Assembly (NCBI RefSeq): GCF_003515075.1
Contig: NZ_QWLV01000001.1
Location: 805,182-869,181, forward strand
Source of the DNA: Sphingomonas gilva
GTDB taxonomy: Bacteria > Pseudomonadota > Alphaproteobacteria > Sphingomonadales > Sphingomonadaceae
Direction: 5' to 3'
DNA length: 64,000 nt
Both the position numbers and the translations under genes were made by a program. Shown here piece by piece: positions 33,099 to 43,484 of the stretch (positions are counted from its first letter, which is position 1; every line of letters starts with the position of its first letter). Below the pieces are notes generated by a model, which had not been told where the DNA came from, searched no databases, and saw only the letters and a program-made list of their open reading frames with translations.

Positions 33099-35246
33099 TT
33101 GCGAGATTGCTTCAAGGGGGCGCTCTTCGGCCTCGCATGCGCGACCATGGCCATCGCCGTCTGCACGACGGAAGCGCATGCGCAACGTGCGGTCACGGCG
33201 CTCAAGTCTCCCGCGAAGTCGCTTGCCGGCGACGTGCGCGTCGATCGCGCGCACGACAGCGTCGCGATCAGCTGGCCGGCGGGCGAGGGCCAGCGCGGCC
33301 GCCTGGTGCTGTCGCTCGCCAAGGACCAGCCGCTGATCCGCGCGCTCGGCATCGGCGAGCGGACGATCCTCGCCGGGATCGATCCGGCCGCGGTGATCAC
33401 CATCGGCACCCGCGACCTGCGCCAGGGCTGGACGGTGTTCTTCGACAATCCGCGCAACCGCCCGTTCGAGCATTTCCCGCTCGAGCTGAAGCGCGACGCG
33501 ATCCGCGTCGAACAGGCCGGCGGCTACACCAAGGTCATCGTCGACGGCGCGACGGCGGGGCCGTTCAGCGGCGCCTATGAATTCACCATCTACCCCGGAT
33601 CGCGCCTGATCCGATCGGCAATGGTGATGTCCACCGATCGCGACGCGACCGCCTACACCTTCGACACCGGATTGAGCGTCGCGGAAGCGGCCGATGCGCC
33701 ATGGCGCGCCATCGCCTATACCGACCTTTCCGACGAGCTGGTGCGCGTCACCGGCGACGCTATCGATCAGCCTGCCGCTTCGCCCAGGGTGCGCGGCCGG
33801 ATGGTCATCGCCGAAGGCGCGACCGGCGGCGCGCTGGTGATGCTGCCGCCGCCGCACCAATATTTCTACCCGGTCGATTATGCCAACAACGACAACAGCG
33901 TCTGGTACGGCCGGGATTATCGCGATCTGGAGGGGCGCGTCGGCTTCGGCGTCCGCCAGACATTGGAAGGCGACCGCCGCTACGTGCCCTGGGTCAACGC
34001 ACCGCCGGGGACCGAGCAGGACATGGGCGTCTTCTACCTGCTCGACGGCGGCGATGCCGCCAGCGCGACTCAAGCGGCCTTCGCATACACACGGGGCGAC
34101 CGCCTCAAGTCGCTGCCGGGCCACCGCACCTTCACCAGCCATTATCATGTCGAACATGCGGTCGATTTCCTGAACCAGCAGCGGTTCCAGCAATCCACCG
34201 GCGTTCCCGACGGGCTGGAGCGTCCCGAATTCATCGATCGCTTCAAGGCGATGAACGTCGAGATCGTCCATCTGGGCGAGCTGCATCTTGGCCAGAAGGA
34301 GCTCGACCGTGCGGGCGATCGCCTCACGCTCCTCAAGACCATCCATGAAGAGACCAAGCGGCTTTCGGACGACGAATTCCTGCTGCTGCCCGGCGAGGAG
34401 CCGAACGTGCATCTCGGCGGCCACTGGATGAGCTTTTTTCCCAAGCCGGTCTATTGGACGCTCGACCGCAAGGAAGGCCAGCCCTTCGTCGAGACCGATC
34501 CCGAGCTCGGCAAGGTCTATCATGTCGGATCGCCGGACGACGTCCTCAAGCTGATGGAAGCCGAGAAAGGCCTGATGTGGGCCGCCCATCCGCGCATCAA
34601 GGGTTCGACCGGTTTCCCCGACAAATATCGCGACCAGCCCTTCTTCAAGAGCGACCGCTATCTGGGCGGCGCATGGAAAGCGATGCCGGCCGATTATTCG
34701 CGCGACACGCTGGGCTGGCGCGTGATCGACCTGCTCGACGATATGAACAATTGGGCCGCGAACCCCGGCGAACGCAAGTTCACCCCGGGCGAAGTCGATG
34801 TGTTCCAGATCGACGACGACAGCGAACTCTACGCCCATATGAACATCAACTATCTGCGGCTCGACGCCGTGCCGAAATATGAGGATGGCTGGCAGCCGGT
34901 GCTCGACGCGCTGCGCGGCGGCGCCTTCTTCACCACCACGGGCGAAGTGCTGATCCCGAGCTTCACCATCAACGGCGCGGAGAGCGGCGAAACCGCCACG
35001 TCGGGCGGCAAGGCGACGGTGCAGGCCGCGATCGAATGGACCTTCCCCCTCGCCTTCGCCGAGATCGTCAGCGGCGACGGCACCAAGGTCTATCGCGACC
35101 GGATCGACCTGACCGACCGCGGCGTGTTCGGAACCGCCACGATCTCGAAGACGCTTGACCTTCGCGGACGCAAATGGGCGCGCCTGGAGGTGTGGGACGT
35201 CGCGGCGAACGGCGCGTTTACTCAGCCCGTCTTCTTCCGCCAATGA
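33099..35246 (+). CDS. Secreted protein with PHP/CehA-McbA-like metallohydrolase features
   Basis: 715 aa from a TTG at 33099, chosen because GGGAGAG precedes it and a signal peptide ending AHAQ (28/29) follows. The N-terminal half (to about residue 330) looks like a beta-rich binding region. The C-terminal half starts with H348 and H350 in TSHYHVEHAVDF, then LLLPGEEPNVHLGGHW, H497 in MWAAHPRIK and LDALRGGAFFTTTGEVL. This His-x-His, Glu/His, His-Pro order resembles PHP-domain metallohydrolases of the CehA/McbA group. Function unknown; a periplasmic phosphodi- or monoesterase or amidase/esterase would fit. It is convergent with the sulfatase gene. Confidence 0.65.
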   Translation: MRDCFKGALFGLACATMAIAVCTTEAHAQRAVTALKSPAKSLAGDVRVDRAHDSVAISWPAGEGQRGRLVLSLAKDQPLIRALGIGERTILAGIDPAAVITIGTRDLRQGWTVFFDNPRNRPFEHFPLELKRDAIRVEQAGGYTKVIVDGATAGPFSGAYEFTIYPGSRLIRSAMVMSTDRDATAYTFDTGLSVAEAADAPWRAIAYTDLSDELVRVTGDAIDQPAASPRVRGRMVIAEGATGGALVMLPPPHQYFYPVDYANNDNSVWYGRDYRDLEGRVGFGVRQTLEGDRRYVPWVNAPPGTEQDMGVFYLLDGGDAASATQAAFAYTRGDRLKSLPGHRTFTSHYHVEHAVDFLNQQRFQQSTGVPDGLERPEFIDRFKAMNVEIVHLGELHLGQKELDRAGDRLTLLKTIHEETKRLSDDEFLLLPGEEPNVHLGGHWMSFFPKPVYWTLDRKEGQPFVETDPELGKVYHVGSPDDVLKLMEAEKGLMWAAHPRIKGSTGFPDKYRDQPFFKSDRYLGGAWKAMPADYSRDTLGWRVIDLLDDMNNWAANPGERKFTPGEVDVFQIDDDSELYAHMNINYLRLDAVPKYEDGWQPVLDALRGGAFFTTTGEVLIPSFTINGAESGETATSGGKATVQAAIEWTFPLAFAEIVSGDGTKVYRDRIDLTDRGVFGTATISKTLDLRGRKWARLEVWDVAANGAFTQPVFFRQ

Positions 35247-35353
35247 GTGCAGCTCTGCCTAGACCGGCGGCGCGACGGCTCAGTGGTGGCTGTTCGCGCC
35301 CGCGTCTGCGCGCATCGCATCTGGCGAGATCCGACAACCCGTGGCGACGTCTT

Positions 35354-36796
35354 TCAGTGCCCGACCGCCGGCCCCGGCGCAGGCAGCGACGCTACCCAGC
35401 TACGCAATTGGCTCCCCAGCCGGGCAGCCACGGCACGCTCCTTGGCGTACAGATCGTTCCGTTCCCCCGGGTCCGTTTCGAGATTGTAGAGTTCGGCGCC
35501 ACTGCCGTCGCGGTTCGCCAGCAATTTCCAAGGTCCTGAACGGATCGAATAAAGTGGGCCGAACCGGGCTTCGCGGGCGGGGCGGGCGATGTGCGTGTAG
35601 AAATCGGGCCGATCGGCGATCGGCCGTCCCTGCCAAGCGCGCCCGATATCGATTCCGTCGCCCTCGGGCGGCGGCTGCGCGCCCGCGATGCGAGCGAGTG
35701 TGGGAAACAGGTCGACGGCTTGCGCCACGGTAGTCGTATCGCGGCTACCGGCCTTCACATGGCCGGGCCACCGCACGATCAGCGGTTGGCGGATGCCGCC
35801 CTCGTACAAACTCGCCTTGCGTCCGCGATAGGGCGCTGCGGAGCCGGGCGTGCCCTTGCCCACGGTGGGCCCATTGTCGGACGTGAAGACGATCAGCGTC
35901 TCATCGAGTTCACCGGCCTGTCGCATGCCGTTCACCAAACGGCCGATCTCCGCATCCATCGCGACAAGCACGGCGAGAAACCTGTCCTCCCGCTCGTTCC
36001 GGCCCTTGCCCTTCACCGCCGCCAGTTGCTGGGCGCTGGGCGCCCACGGCGTATGCACGTCGTCGAGCCACAGCTGCGCGAACCAGGGGCCGTCCTTGCT
36101 GCGACGGATGAAGTCGAGCGTCTTGTCGACGTAACGGGCGGTGACCGCAGCACGGGGCGCCCATTCGATCGGTCCCTTGCCAAGCGCCGCGCTCTGCTGC
36201 GCCAGATTGCCGCCAAGATCGCTCGGCAGCAGGCGCGGGCCCAGCCCCTCGAACTGGGTGTAGCTTTCGTCGATCCCATAGGCGGAAGGCAGCGGCGCAT
36301 CGGCCACGTCGCGGCCGCCGCCCAAGTGCCATTTCCCGAAATGCCCCGTCGTATAGCCTTCCTTCTTGAGGGTGCGCGGAAGCACGGGAATGGCCGGATC
36401 CAGCCAGTCGGCCTGGCCGAAGCGCCGGTTGCGCTGTCGATCCGAAATATAGGTGACGAAGCGCTGCTCGGCCGGGAACTGCCCCGTCATGAAGCCTGCG
36501 CGTGAAGGCGAGCAGATCGGCGCCGCATCGTAGAAGCGCGTCATCACCATACCGTCGCGGGCGAGCGCATCGATGTTGGGCGTTCGCACCAGCCGGTTGC
36601 CGGTGAGCGACAGGTCGGCGTACCCCATGTCGTCCACGAGGATGAACAATATATTGGGCTGCTTCGCGGCCTGTCGCGCCGGTGCCGGACTGGTTTCCGC
36701 AACCGTTCCCGCGGAGCATGCGCCCACTGACGCAACGGCGATCGATGCGGCCATCAGTTGAGCAAATTTACGTCGAACGGCGCGCTTGAAGCCCAT
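35354..36796 (-). CDS. Sulfatase, formylglycine type, probable lipoprotein
   Basis: 480 aa from the ATG at 36796, with AGGAGAGACGG upstream. The hydrophobic N-terminus ends VASVGAC, a possible lipobox (C27). Metal ligands D55 and D56 are in ILFILVDDMGYADL. C95 in ICSPSRAGFMTG is the cysteine matured to formylglycine (C-x-P-x-R). GHFGKWHLGG and VFTSDNGPTVGKG supply the remaining active-site residues. It hydrolyses a sulfate ester in the periplasm; the usual substrates are sulfated glycans or aryl sulfates. Formylglycine maturation needs an FGE or anSME, neither of which is in the window. It lies directly downstream of the TonB receptor, 41 bp apart, so the pair likely shares a substrate. Confidence 0.93.
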   Translation of the reverse strand: MGFKRAVRRKFAQLMAASIAVASVGACSAGTVAETSPAPARQAAKQPNILFILVDDMGYADLSLTGNRLVRTPNIDALARDGMVMTRFYDAAPICSPSRAGFMTGQFPAEQRFVTYISDRQRNRRFGQADWLDPAIPVLPRTLKKEGYTTGHFGKWHLGGGRDVADAPLPSAYGIDESYTQFEGLGPRLLPSDLGGNLAQQSAALGKGPIEWAPRAAVTARYVDKTLDFIRRSKDGPWFAQLWLDDVHTPWAPSAQQLAAVKGKGRNEREDRFLAVLVAMDAEIGRLVNGMRQAGELDETLIVFTSDNGPTVGKGTPGSAAPYRGRKASLYEGGIRQPLIVRWPGHVKAGSRDTTTVAQAVDLFPTLARIAGAQPPPEGDGIDIGRAWQGRPIADRPDFYTHIARPAREARFGPLYSIRSGPWKLLANRDGSGAELYNLETDPGERNDLYAKERAVAARLGSQLRSWVASLPAPGPAVGH

Positions 36797-36837
36797 TCCG
36801 TCTCTCCTTGTCGCATCAATACGCACTGCGCGATCGT

Positions 36838-39659
36838 CTAGAATTTGACGCGTGCACCGATCGTGTAGACGGTCTCGTCCCCGAATAGCGCGAAGTTGAT
36901 CCGTTCATTGCCGCGATAGATGGAGGTGCGATTGCGCAGGATGTTGGTGCCGCCGACGTCAAGGCGCAGCGCCTCGGTGACTTCGTAGGCGACGCTGAAA
37001 TCGAGGCGGCCGGCGGGACGCGCATAGGACAGGAGCACCGGCAGATAGGCCTCGTCCTCCCGAGCCGGATCGAAGGGGCGCAACTGCACGCCGCCGGTGT
37101 TGTCGGCATCGATATAGCTGGATCGGTGGGTCCAGATCAGACGACCGCTCAATCCAAATTTGTCATAGAGCAGGCCGGTCGTGTAGTTATACTTGGACAC
37201 GCCGACCAGCGGATTGCCCGCAAGCGGATCGTCGCCCTTGATCTTCGAATCCGCAAGCGTGAATGCACCTTGGACCCCGAAACCGGACAGCGCGCCGGGC
37301 AGAAAATCGAAGAAATATTGACCGCTGACCTCGATTCCCTTCAGGTCGACCGCGCCGACATTACGCGGGGTCGAGATGAGATAGTTGAGGCCGTCGATCT
37401 CCTCCTGGGTGTTCGACGTCACGACGCGGTCCTTGATCGAGCGATAATAGCCCGTCACCGAGATGTAGCCGCTGTCGAAATAATATTCGGCGGTCGCATC
37501 GAAGCTGTCGGATTTCTGCGGCCGCAGATTTGGATTGCCGCGCTGGCCGTTGTTCAGGAGGAAGACATTGCCCACCAGCGTCAGCGATTCGGTTGGGTTG
37601 AGTGAATCGAAGTCTGGCCGGCGGATCGAACGCGAATAGGTCAGACGCGTCTGGAAGCCTCCGGGAAATTTGAGGCGCGCCGTGGCGCTGGGGAGAACAT
37701 CGGTGTCCGACGTTTCGGCAGTAACCGGGGTCAGGACGTCCTCATCCCGTTCGAAACCGGAGATGGTGCGCTCGGTCTTGACGATGCGGACGCCCACCAC
37801 GCCGTCGAGCGTCAGGTCGCCGATCGGAACCTCATAAGCGCCTTCGACATAACCGGCATAGGTCGCCTCGTTGGCGTTGAACTCCTTGGTCGGATCATAG
37901 GCCGGCGCCTTGAGCGGCAGGCCGAACAGGGCGCGCAGTTCGTTGCGGCCGCGCTCCGAGCGTAGATATTCGGGATTGGGGCCGACAAAGGCCATGCCGT
38001 CGTTGATGCGCGGCGCGGTGCCGATGACGCCGATGAAGTCGGGCGATAACGGCAGGCTGGAGACGAGGCGCGCATTGGCTTCGGTCGGCGTGCCGATATT
38101 GCCGAAGCCGATCGAGCCGACCGTGTTGACCTGCTGCACGTTCTGGAACCTGGCGTCGCGATTGGCGTAGCGCACGCCCGCCTTCAGCGTGGACAGGAGG
38201 CCGTTCAGATCCTGCGCGAAATCGGCGCGCGCCTGGAAGAGTTCGCCATCGCCGCGTGAGAAATTCTGGTTGATCGAGTTGCGCAGCGACAGATTGCCGG
38301 AACTGAGCGGGATCGACGGGTCGATCGTCGTCCGCTGCCCATTGTCGACGTCGGATTCGACGAAGACGCTCGCGACGCGCTGTCCGACCTCGGCGTTGAA
38401 ATTCTCGGTGACGGCGCGCGACGTCTGATAGGCGACGTCGAGCGTGGCGCTCGTGCCACCCTGGTCGAAATTGAGCCCTCCTGCGATCATCTTGTTCCGT
38501 TGCGTCACATCCCGGGAAGAGGAGTTCTGGTTGATGACGGCATTCTCGAAGCGAGCGCTTTCGAATTCGCAGACGCGCTGGACTTCGAACGGCTGGAGCT
38601 CGCGGGTGACATTTCCCTCTTCGTCGACACGGCTGATAATCTGCGGGTTCGTGCCGTTCGCGTTGACGCGCGCGTCGAAGCAATAGTCGCTCGCCGTCAC
38701 CTCGGTCATGCGCGTGCCATTGGTGAATGGCTGGACGTTGAAACCGGCAAAGCCCGTGGTCGTGTTGAAATAGGTGTAAAGCCCGTCGGCATAGGCTTCG
38801 AGCGAGGGCGTGGCCTGCCATTGGAAGGCGGCGTTCACCTGATGCCGGGTGACACGGCCCACGTCGGGCATGTTCTGTACGACCTGCGGGATAAGGTAGC
38901 CGGGCGTGTTCAGCGGCCCGGAGTCGGAGTAGCGCCGCTCGGTCAGGTTGCTCTGGCTGCGGATCGTATCCGCCCGCGAATAGGTGGCGCTGATGAGCGC
39001 GCCGATCTCGCCGATCGGGGAGTCGGTCTTGCCCGCCGCCAGCAAGCCGAGCTGCGGATTGCCCGAATCCGCGGTAACCGCATAATTCTGCCGCGCAGTC
39101 AGCACCAGGGTCGGATCCCTGAAGTTGAACGGCCGGTTGAGCCGCAGGTCGATTGCCCCCGCAATACCGCCCTCGATCTGATCCGCCGTTTGTGACTTGT
39201 AGGCGTCGATGCGAGCCAAAGCCTCGGCGGGAACGTCCTGAAGGTCGAAACCGCGTCCGGTCGTGGTGATCACCTCACGGCCGTTGACCGTCGTGAGAAT
39301 GTCGGTGAGGCCGCGAATGCGAACGCCCGACAATTCATTGTTGCGGTCATTCTGGACCTGGATGCCGGGAACACGCTGCAATGCGGCGGCAACGGTGGGA
39401 TCGGGCAATTTGCCGATATCGTCGGCGACCACCGCGTCGACGACCTGCACGGCGTCGCGCTTCACCTCCGCAGCCCGTTCGAGCGATTGGCGGACGCCGA
39501 TGACGACGATGTCTTGCCCGGGCTCGCCTTCGGAAGGCGGCGCCATCGCTTCCCCCGGGACTTCTTCCTGATTTGTCCCGGTATCGCGTCTTGGGCAAGT
39601 ACCGGACCGGCAACCAGGATCGCGGTGGCCGACACGGCCGGCAGCAGGATTTTGCGCAC
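36838..39659 (-). CDS. TonB-dependent receptor with signal peptide in a different frame (apparent frameshift)
   Basis: Starting at a GTG at 39659 behind AAGGGGAGAG, the frame encodes a good signal peptide, MRKILLPAVSATAILVAGPV then LAQD, and then runs into unrelated sequence. The mature protein (TGTNQEEVPGEA, then DIVVIGVRQSLERAAEVKR, plug GVRIRGLTD, barrel to the C-terminal Phe) is in another frame and is intact for over 900 codons. The switch falls at about 39585-39590, where one missing base would restore a continuous reading. The plug type (KRDAVQVVDAVVADDIGKLPD) is that of receptors for carbohydrates in sphingomonads and xanthomonads. Possibilities: a true mutation, a sequencing error, or rescued expression from an internal start without export. 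Confidence 0.8.
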
Positions 39660-39774
39660 CTTTCTCTCCCCTTGCGCGCTCTACAGCGCCATTGGGCTTC
39701 AAATGATCGGGCCAATGAGTGCACGTCAAGATAAATCTTATAAATAGGACGTTGTTTTGCGCCCTCGTTATTTC

Positions 39775-39796
39775 ATTCACACACAAGAGAGTGAAT
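39775..39796. promoter_or_regulatory. Inverted repeat ATTCAC-N10-GTGAAT, candidate operator
   Basis: It lies in the 211-bp AT-rich gap between two divergent TonB receptor genes. The arms are perfect 6-mers. TTGACA follows at 39798-39803 and could be a -35 box for the plus-strand receptor, though I see no good -10 at the standard distance. The motif CATTCACACA (39774-39783) recurs as CATTCACTCA at 47477-47486 before the SDR gene downstream of the TetR gene, so a TetR-type operator is a reasonable guess. Confidence 0.4.
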
Positions 39797-39871
39797 ATTG
39801 ACATTCGCGATTTATGCCGCACAGTGTGACCGTCAGCTCGACGCACGATCGAAGCGACAAGGAGAGGTCAG

Positions 39872-42175
39872 ATGAGGGCATGGCTTTTTGCTTCCACCTG
39901 CGCAGTCGCGCTTTTCATTGTCCCGACATCCGCGGAGGCCCAGGATTCCGGCTCCCGCGCCGAGAACGCAGCGCCGCAAGCCGATGGTGAGCGGGACATC
40001 ATCGTCACGGCCACCCGGCGTGAGGAGCGCATCCAGGACGTCCCCATCAGCATCAGCGCGTTTCAGCAGGAAGAGCTGACCGAGAAGGGGATCGTCGGCT
40101 TCGAGGGCATCGCGCGCGAGACGCCCGGCGTCGTGCTCAACCGGCCGACGCAGAACTTCAACAATTTCACGTCGCGCGGCATCGCGACCAACGGCTACAA
40201 CGCCAATCTGCAGAGCTCGGTCGCCGTCTACATCGATGAGCTTCCGGTCTCGACCATCGGCAACACCACGGTCGTCGATCCGAATCTGTTCGATGTCGAG
40301 CGCGTCGAGTTCCTGCGCGGCCCGCAAGGCACGCTGTTCGGCTCCGGCTCGCTTTCGGGCGCGATGCGCATCCTGACCAAAAGTCCGGACCTCAATGATT
40401 TCGATGTCTCGGCCCTGGTCGACCTCGGTCTCACCGGCTCGGACAGCTTGCGCCAGCGTTATAATCTGATGGTCAACGTCCCCGTCGTGACCGACAAGCT
40501 CGCGATCCGCGCGGTCGGCTTCTACCGGGACGAGGAAGGCTATCTCGATAACGTCGGGACGGGCGTCCACAACTCGAACACGCTGATTGATTGGGGCGGC
40601 CGCGCGATCATCTTGTGGCGCCCCACCGACCGGCTGTCGGTCCGCTTGCTCGGGTCCTACGAAGACAGCGACCCCAAGGATTCGTCGCTCACCAGCCCGT
40701 CGCTGGGTCGCGAGAAGCGTGTTTCGGACCAACCGGACCGCTTTACCGGTAAGCAGACCATCTTCAACGCTACGGTCGATTACGAGTTCGACTTCGCAAA
40801 GCTCACCAGCTCGTCCACCTATTCGGATTTCGACCAGCGCTTCTATGTCGATCTGGCCGGCACCTTTGCGCCCGGTTCGTTCCCCGGCGCGCCTATAGCG
40901 TTCGGGCTCGACGCAGACGCGTACGATAAGGTGTTCGTGCAGGAGACGCGTCTGTCCTCCACGTTGGACGGACCGTTCCAGTTCGTGGTTGGCGGCTTTT
41001 ACCTCAACCGCCGGCGCGACGTCGATTATTTCTATCGCTCCAGCCCCGAATTCCTTGCGGAGCGCGGACTGACCGGGCTGCCCGATCAGTATTTCCAGAA
41101 GCAGTACACGCATCAGATCAGCGAGGAGCTCGCCGGTTTCGGGGAACTGACCTATCGCTTCTCGGAGAGGTTCTGGCTGACCGGTGGCATGCGCTATGGG
41201 CGCACCTCCGCGCAGGGCTTCACCGAGGCAGGCGGCTATCTCGCGACCGCTTTCGGCTTCAACTATTACGATTATGCGTTGCTGGGCCTTCCGGTGAACT
41301 TCGATACCTTCACCGCCTATGAGGCAGTCGAAGGGGTCAAGGCGACGGGATCGAAGCCGTCCTGGAAGGCGAGCGCCAGCTTCAAGCCGAACGAGACGAT
41401 CACCACCTACGCCACCTTCGCGACCGGTTTCCGCGCCCCGATCGTCAACGCCTTCGCCGGTCGGCCGAGCCTCGTGGATGAGAACGACATCATCATCCCC
41501 TATGGCGCGGAGTCGGATGACCTCAAGAGCTACGAGGTCGGCGCGAAGGCGCGCTGGCTCGACGGGCGCGTGACGATGAACGCCGCGATCTACCTGATCG
41601 ACTGGAGCAACATCCAGGCGCAGGCCAATCGAGTCTCGGATTCGGTGCAGTTCGCGACCAACATCGGCGCGGCGCGAAGCAAGGGCTTCGAAGTCGAGAT
41701 GGGGCTGATCCCCGCGACCGACGTGTTCATCGGTTTGAACGCCGCCTACAACGATTCCAAGATCACGAAGCTGTCGGCCGAAGAGGCGGCGATCTCGGGC
41801 GCCGTGCTCGGCCACCGGCTGTCTGCGCCGCGGCTTCAGGGCGCGACCTATATGTCCTACGGCTTCGATCTCGGCGACCTCGCGCGGGGAACGCTGGCGG
41901 TCAACGCGCAATATGTCGGCTCGTACAACAGCTCGTTTCCCAACACGCCGGGCCGGCCTGGCGTGCGGCTGTCGACCTTCGGCGAAACCGACGAATATGT
42001 GAACTTGAACCTGAGCCTGGGCATCGAGCGCGGCGATCTGTCGGCGCAGCTTTATGTCGAGAATCTCTTCGACGATCACTCGGTGGTCTACATCCACCCC
42101 GAGGCGTTCCTGGTCAGCCGCTTCGGAACGCTTCGCCCGCGCACCGTGGGCGTCCGCCTCGGCTATGGGATCTGA
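39872..42175 (+). CDS. TonB-dependent outer-membrane receptor
   Basis: 767 aa with AAGGAGAGG before the ATG. A signal peptide ends AEAQ (about 24), then DIIVTATRREERIQDVPISISAF, the standard TonB-box/plug start of the sphingomonad FyuA/FhuE-like group, then VEFLRGPQGTLFGSGSLSGAMRI. The barrel ends GVRLGYGI, without the usual terminal Phe. It is shorter than and unrelated in detail to the other three receptors. It begins a plus-strand operon continuing into an MFS transporter, secreted esterase and acyl-CoA ligase, which implies an ester or acid ligand. Confidence 0.94.
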   Translation: MRAWLFASTCAVALFIVPTSAEAQDSGSRAENAAPQADGERDIIVTATRREERIQDVPISISAFQQEELTEKGIVGFEGIARETPGVVLNRPTQNFNNFTSRGIATNGYNANLQSSVAVYIDELPVSTIGNTTVVDPNLFDVERVEFLRGPQGTLFGSGSLSGAMRILTKSPDLNDFDVSALVDLGLTGSDSLRQRYNLMVNVPVVTDKLAIRAVGFYRDEEGYLDNVGTGVHNSNTLIDWGGRAIILWRPTDRLSVRLLGSYEDSDPKDSSLTSPSLGREKRVSDQPDRFTGKQTIFNATVDYEFDFAKLTSSSTYSDFDQRFYVDLAGTFAPGSFPGAPIAFGLDADAYDKVFVQETRLSSTLDGPFQFVVGGFYLNRRRDVDYFYRSSPEFLAERGLTGLPDQYFQKQYTHQISEELAGFGELTYRFSERFWLTGGMRYGRTSAQGFTEAGGYLATAFGFNYYDYALLGLPVNFDTFTAYEAVEGVKATGSKPSWKASASFKPNETITTYATFATGFRAPIVNAFAGRPSLVDENDIIIPYGAESDDLKSYEVGAKARWLDGRVTMNAAIYLIDWSNIQAQANRVSDSVQFATNIGAARSKGFEVEMGLIPATDVFIGLNAAYNDSKITKLSAEEAAISGAVLGHRLSAPRLQGATYMSYGFDLGDLARGTLAVNAQYVGSYNSSFPNTPGRPGVRLSTFGETDEYVNLNLSLGIERGDLSAQLYVENLFDDHSVVYIHPEAFLVSRFGTLRPRTVGVRLGYGI

Positions 42176-42179
42176 CGCC

Positions 42180-43484
42180 ATGTCGGCGACGCCCGATGTT
42201 TCGATGCGCGTGACGACGCCAACCCGACGCTCCGGCTTCGTCCTGGCCGCGCTCACCTTCGTATATGTCCTCAATTTCCTTGATCGGCAGCTGATCGGCA
42301 TCCTCGCCAAGCCGATCCAGGACTCGCTCGACATCACCGACGGCCAGCTGGGGCTTATCGGGGGTCTCTATTTCGCGATGTTCTACTGCTTCATCGCGAT
42401 CCCGGTGGGGTGGCTGGCCGACCGTACCAGCCGCGTGGGCGTGCTCTCGCTCGCCTGCGCGATCTGGAGCGGTGCGACGGTCGCATGCGGCATGGCGGCG
42501 ACCTATGGGCAGCTCGTGGTGGCCCGGATGACCGTGGGCTTCGGCGAAGCGGGCGGCGTGCCGCCATCCTATGCGATCATCACCGATACCTATCCGCCCG
42601 GCAAGCGCGCGGCGGCGTTGGGCATCTTCAACCTGGGCCCGGCGATCGGCGCTGCGATCGGCGTCGCATTCGGCGCCGCGGTCGCTGAACGGTTCGGCTG
42701 GCGCATGCCGTTCATCATCATCGGCGCGGTCGGCGTCGTCACCGCCGTGCTCGTCTGGCTCACGGTTCGCGAACCGGAGCGTGGCGGAACTGACATCGTG
42801 CGGGATGCCGGGGCGGCCGAGAAGGCGCGCTTCTGGCCGACGGTCGGCATGTTCCTGTCGCATCCGGTGCTGATGCTCGCGGCGCTGGGGAGCGCCGCGA
42901 CCCAGTTCGTCACCTATGGCCTCGGCAATTTCGCCGTGCTGTTCCTGATGCGCGAAAAGGGTATGGAACTGGGCGACGTCGCGGTGTGGTACGCGCTCGT
43001 CCTGGCGCTCGGCATGGGTGGCGGCATGGTCGTTTCGGGGCGCGTGATCGACCGGATGACGCGCCGGTCGCGCGCCGGCTATGCGGTCGCGCCGGCGATG
43101 TCGCTCGCAATCGCCATGCCCTTCTACATTGGGTTCGTCTGGGCGCCGGGGTGGCCGCTCGCGCTCGCCCTGCTCGCGGTGGTGATGGTGTTCAACTATT
43201 TCTACCTGTCGGCGTCGGTGGCGCTGGTGCAGGAGGAAGTGAAGCCCAACCAGCGCGTGCTGTCGGGCGCATTGCTGCTGCTGGTGATGAACTTCATCGG
43301 GCTCGGTCTCGGCCCGACCTGGGTCGGCTTGGCGAGCGACTGGTTCATGGCGCAGGGCGACACGCAGAGCCTGCAATCCGCGCTGTACACGCTGGCGCCC
43401 TTCTACCTGGTCGCGATAGCGTTGTTTCTGCGGCTGGCGCGGCTGCTGCGCCGCGAGCAGGTGAGGGCGGAGGCCCGGGCATGA
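42180..43484 (+). CDS. MFS transporter
   Basis: 434 aa from the ATG at 42180; an in-frame ATG at 42165 would add five residues, and neither has a clear ribosome site. The first helix contains LNFLDRQLIGIL, the 2-3 loop GWLADRTSRVGVL, and MTVGFGEAGGVPPSYAIITD marks the spinster-like/organic-acid MFS group common in sphingomonad catabolic operons. About 12 hydrophobic helices follow. It overlaps the esterase by ATGA and starts 4 bp after the TonB receptor. It probably carries the product of the periplasmic esterase across the inner membrane. Confidence 0.9.
   Translation: MSATPDVSMRVTTPTRRSGFVLAALTFVYVLNFLDRQLIGILAKPIQDSLDITDGQLGLIGGLYFAMFYCFIAIPVGWLADRTSRVGVLSLACAIWSGATVACGMAATYGQLVVARMTVGFGEAGGVPPSYAIITDTYPPGKRAAALGIFNLGPAIGAAIGVAFGAAVAERFGWRMPFIIIGAVGVVTAVLVWLTVREPERGGTDIVRDAGAAEKARFWPTVGMFLSHPVLMLAALGSAATQFVTYGLGNFAVLFLMREKGMELGDVAVWYALVLALGMGGGMVVSGRVIDRMTRRSRAGYAVAPAMSLAIAMPFYIGFVWAPGWPLALALLAVVMVFNYFYLSASVALVQEEVKPNQRVLSGALLLLVMNFIGLGLGPTWVGLASDWFMAQGDTQSLQSALYTLAPFYLVAIALFLRLARLLRREQVRAEARA

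Noticed and set aside
32697-35243. Extension of the DUF4861 frame to 1169 codons
   Set aside because: Only the part from the GTG at 32696 has a ribosome site, lipobox and family sequence. The rest is the antisense of the PHP-like gene.
39833-42337. Long minus-strand open frame (834 codons) opposite the TonB receptor at 39872
   Set aside because: Same type of antisense artefact. The plus-strand frame has a signal peptide, TonB box and barrel.
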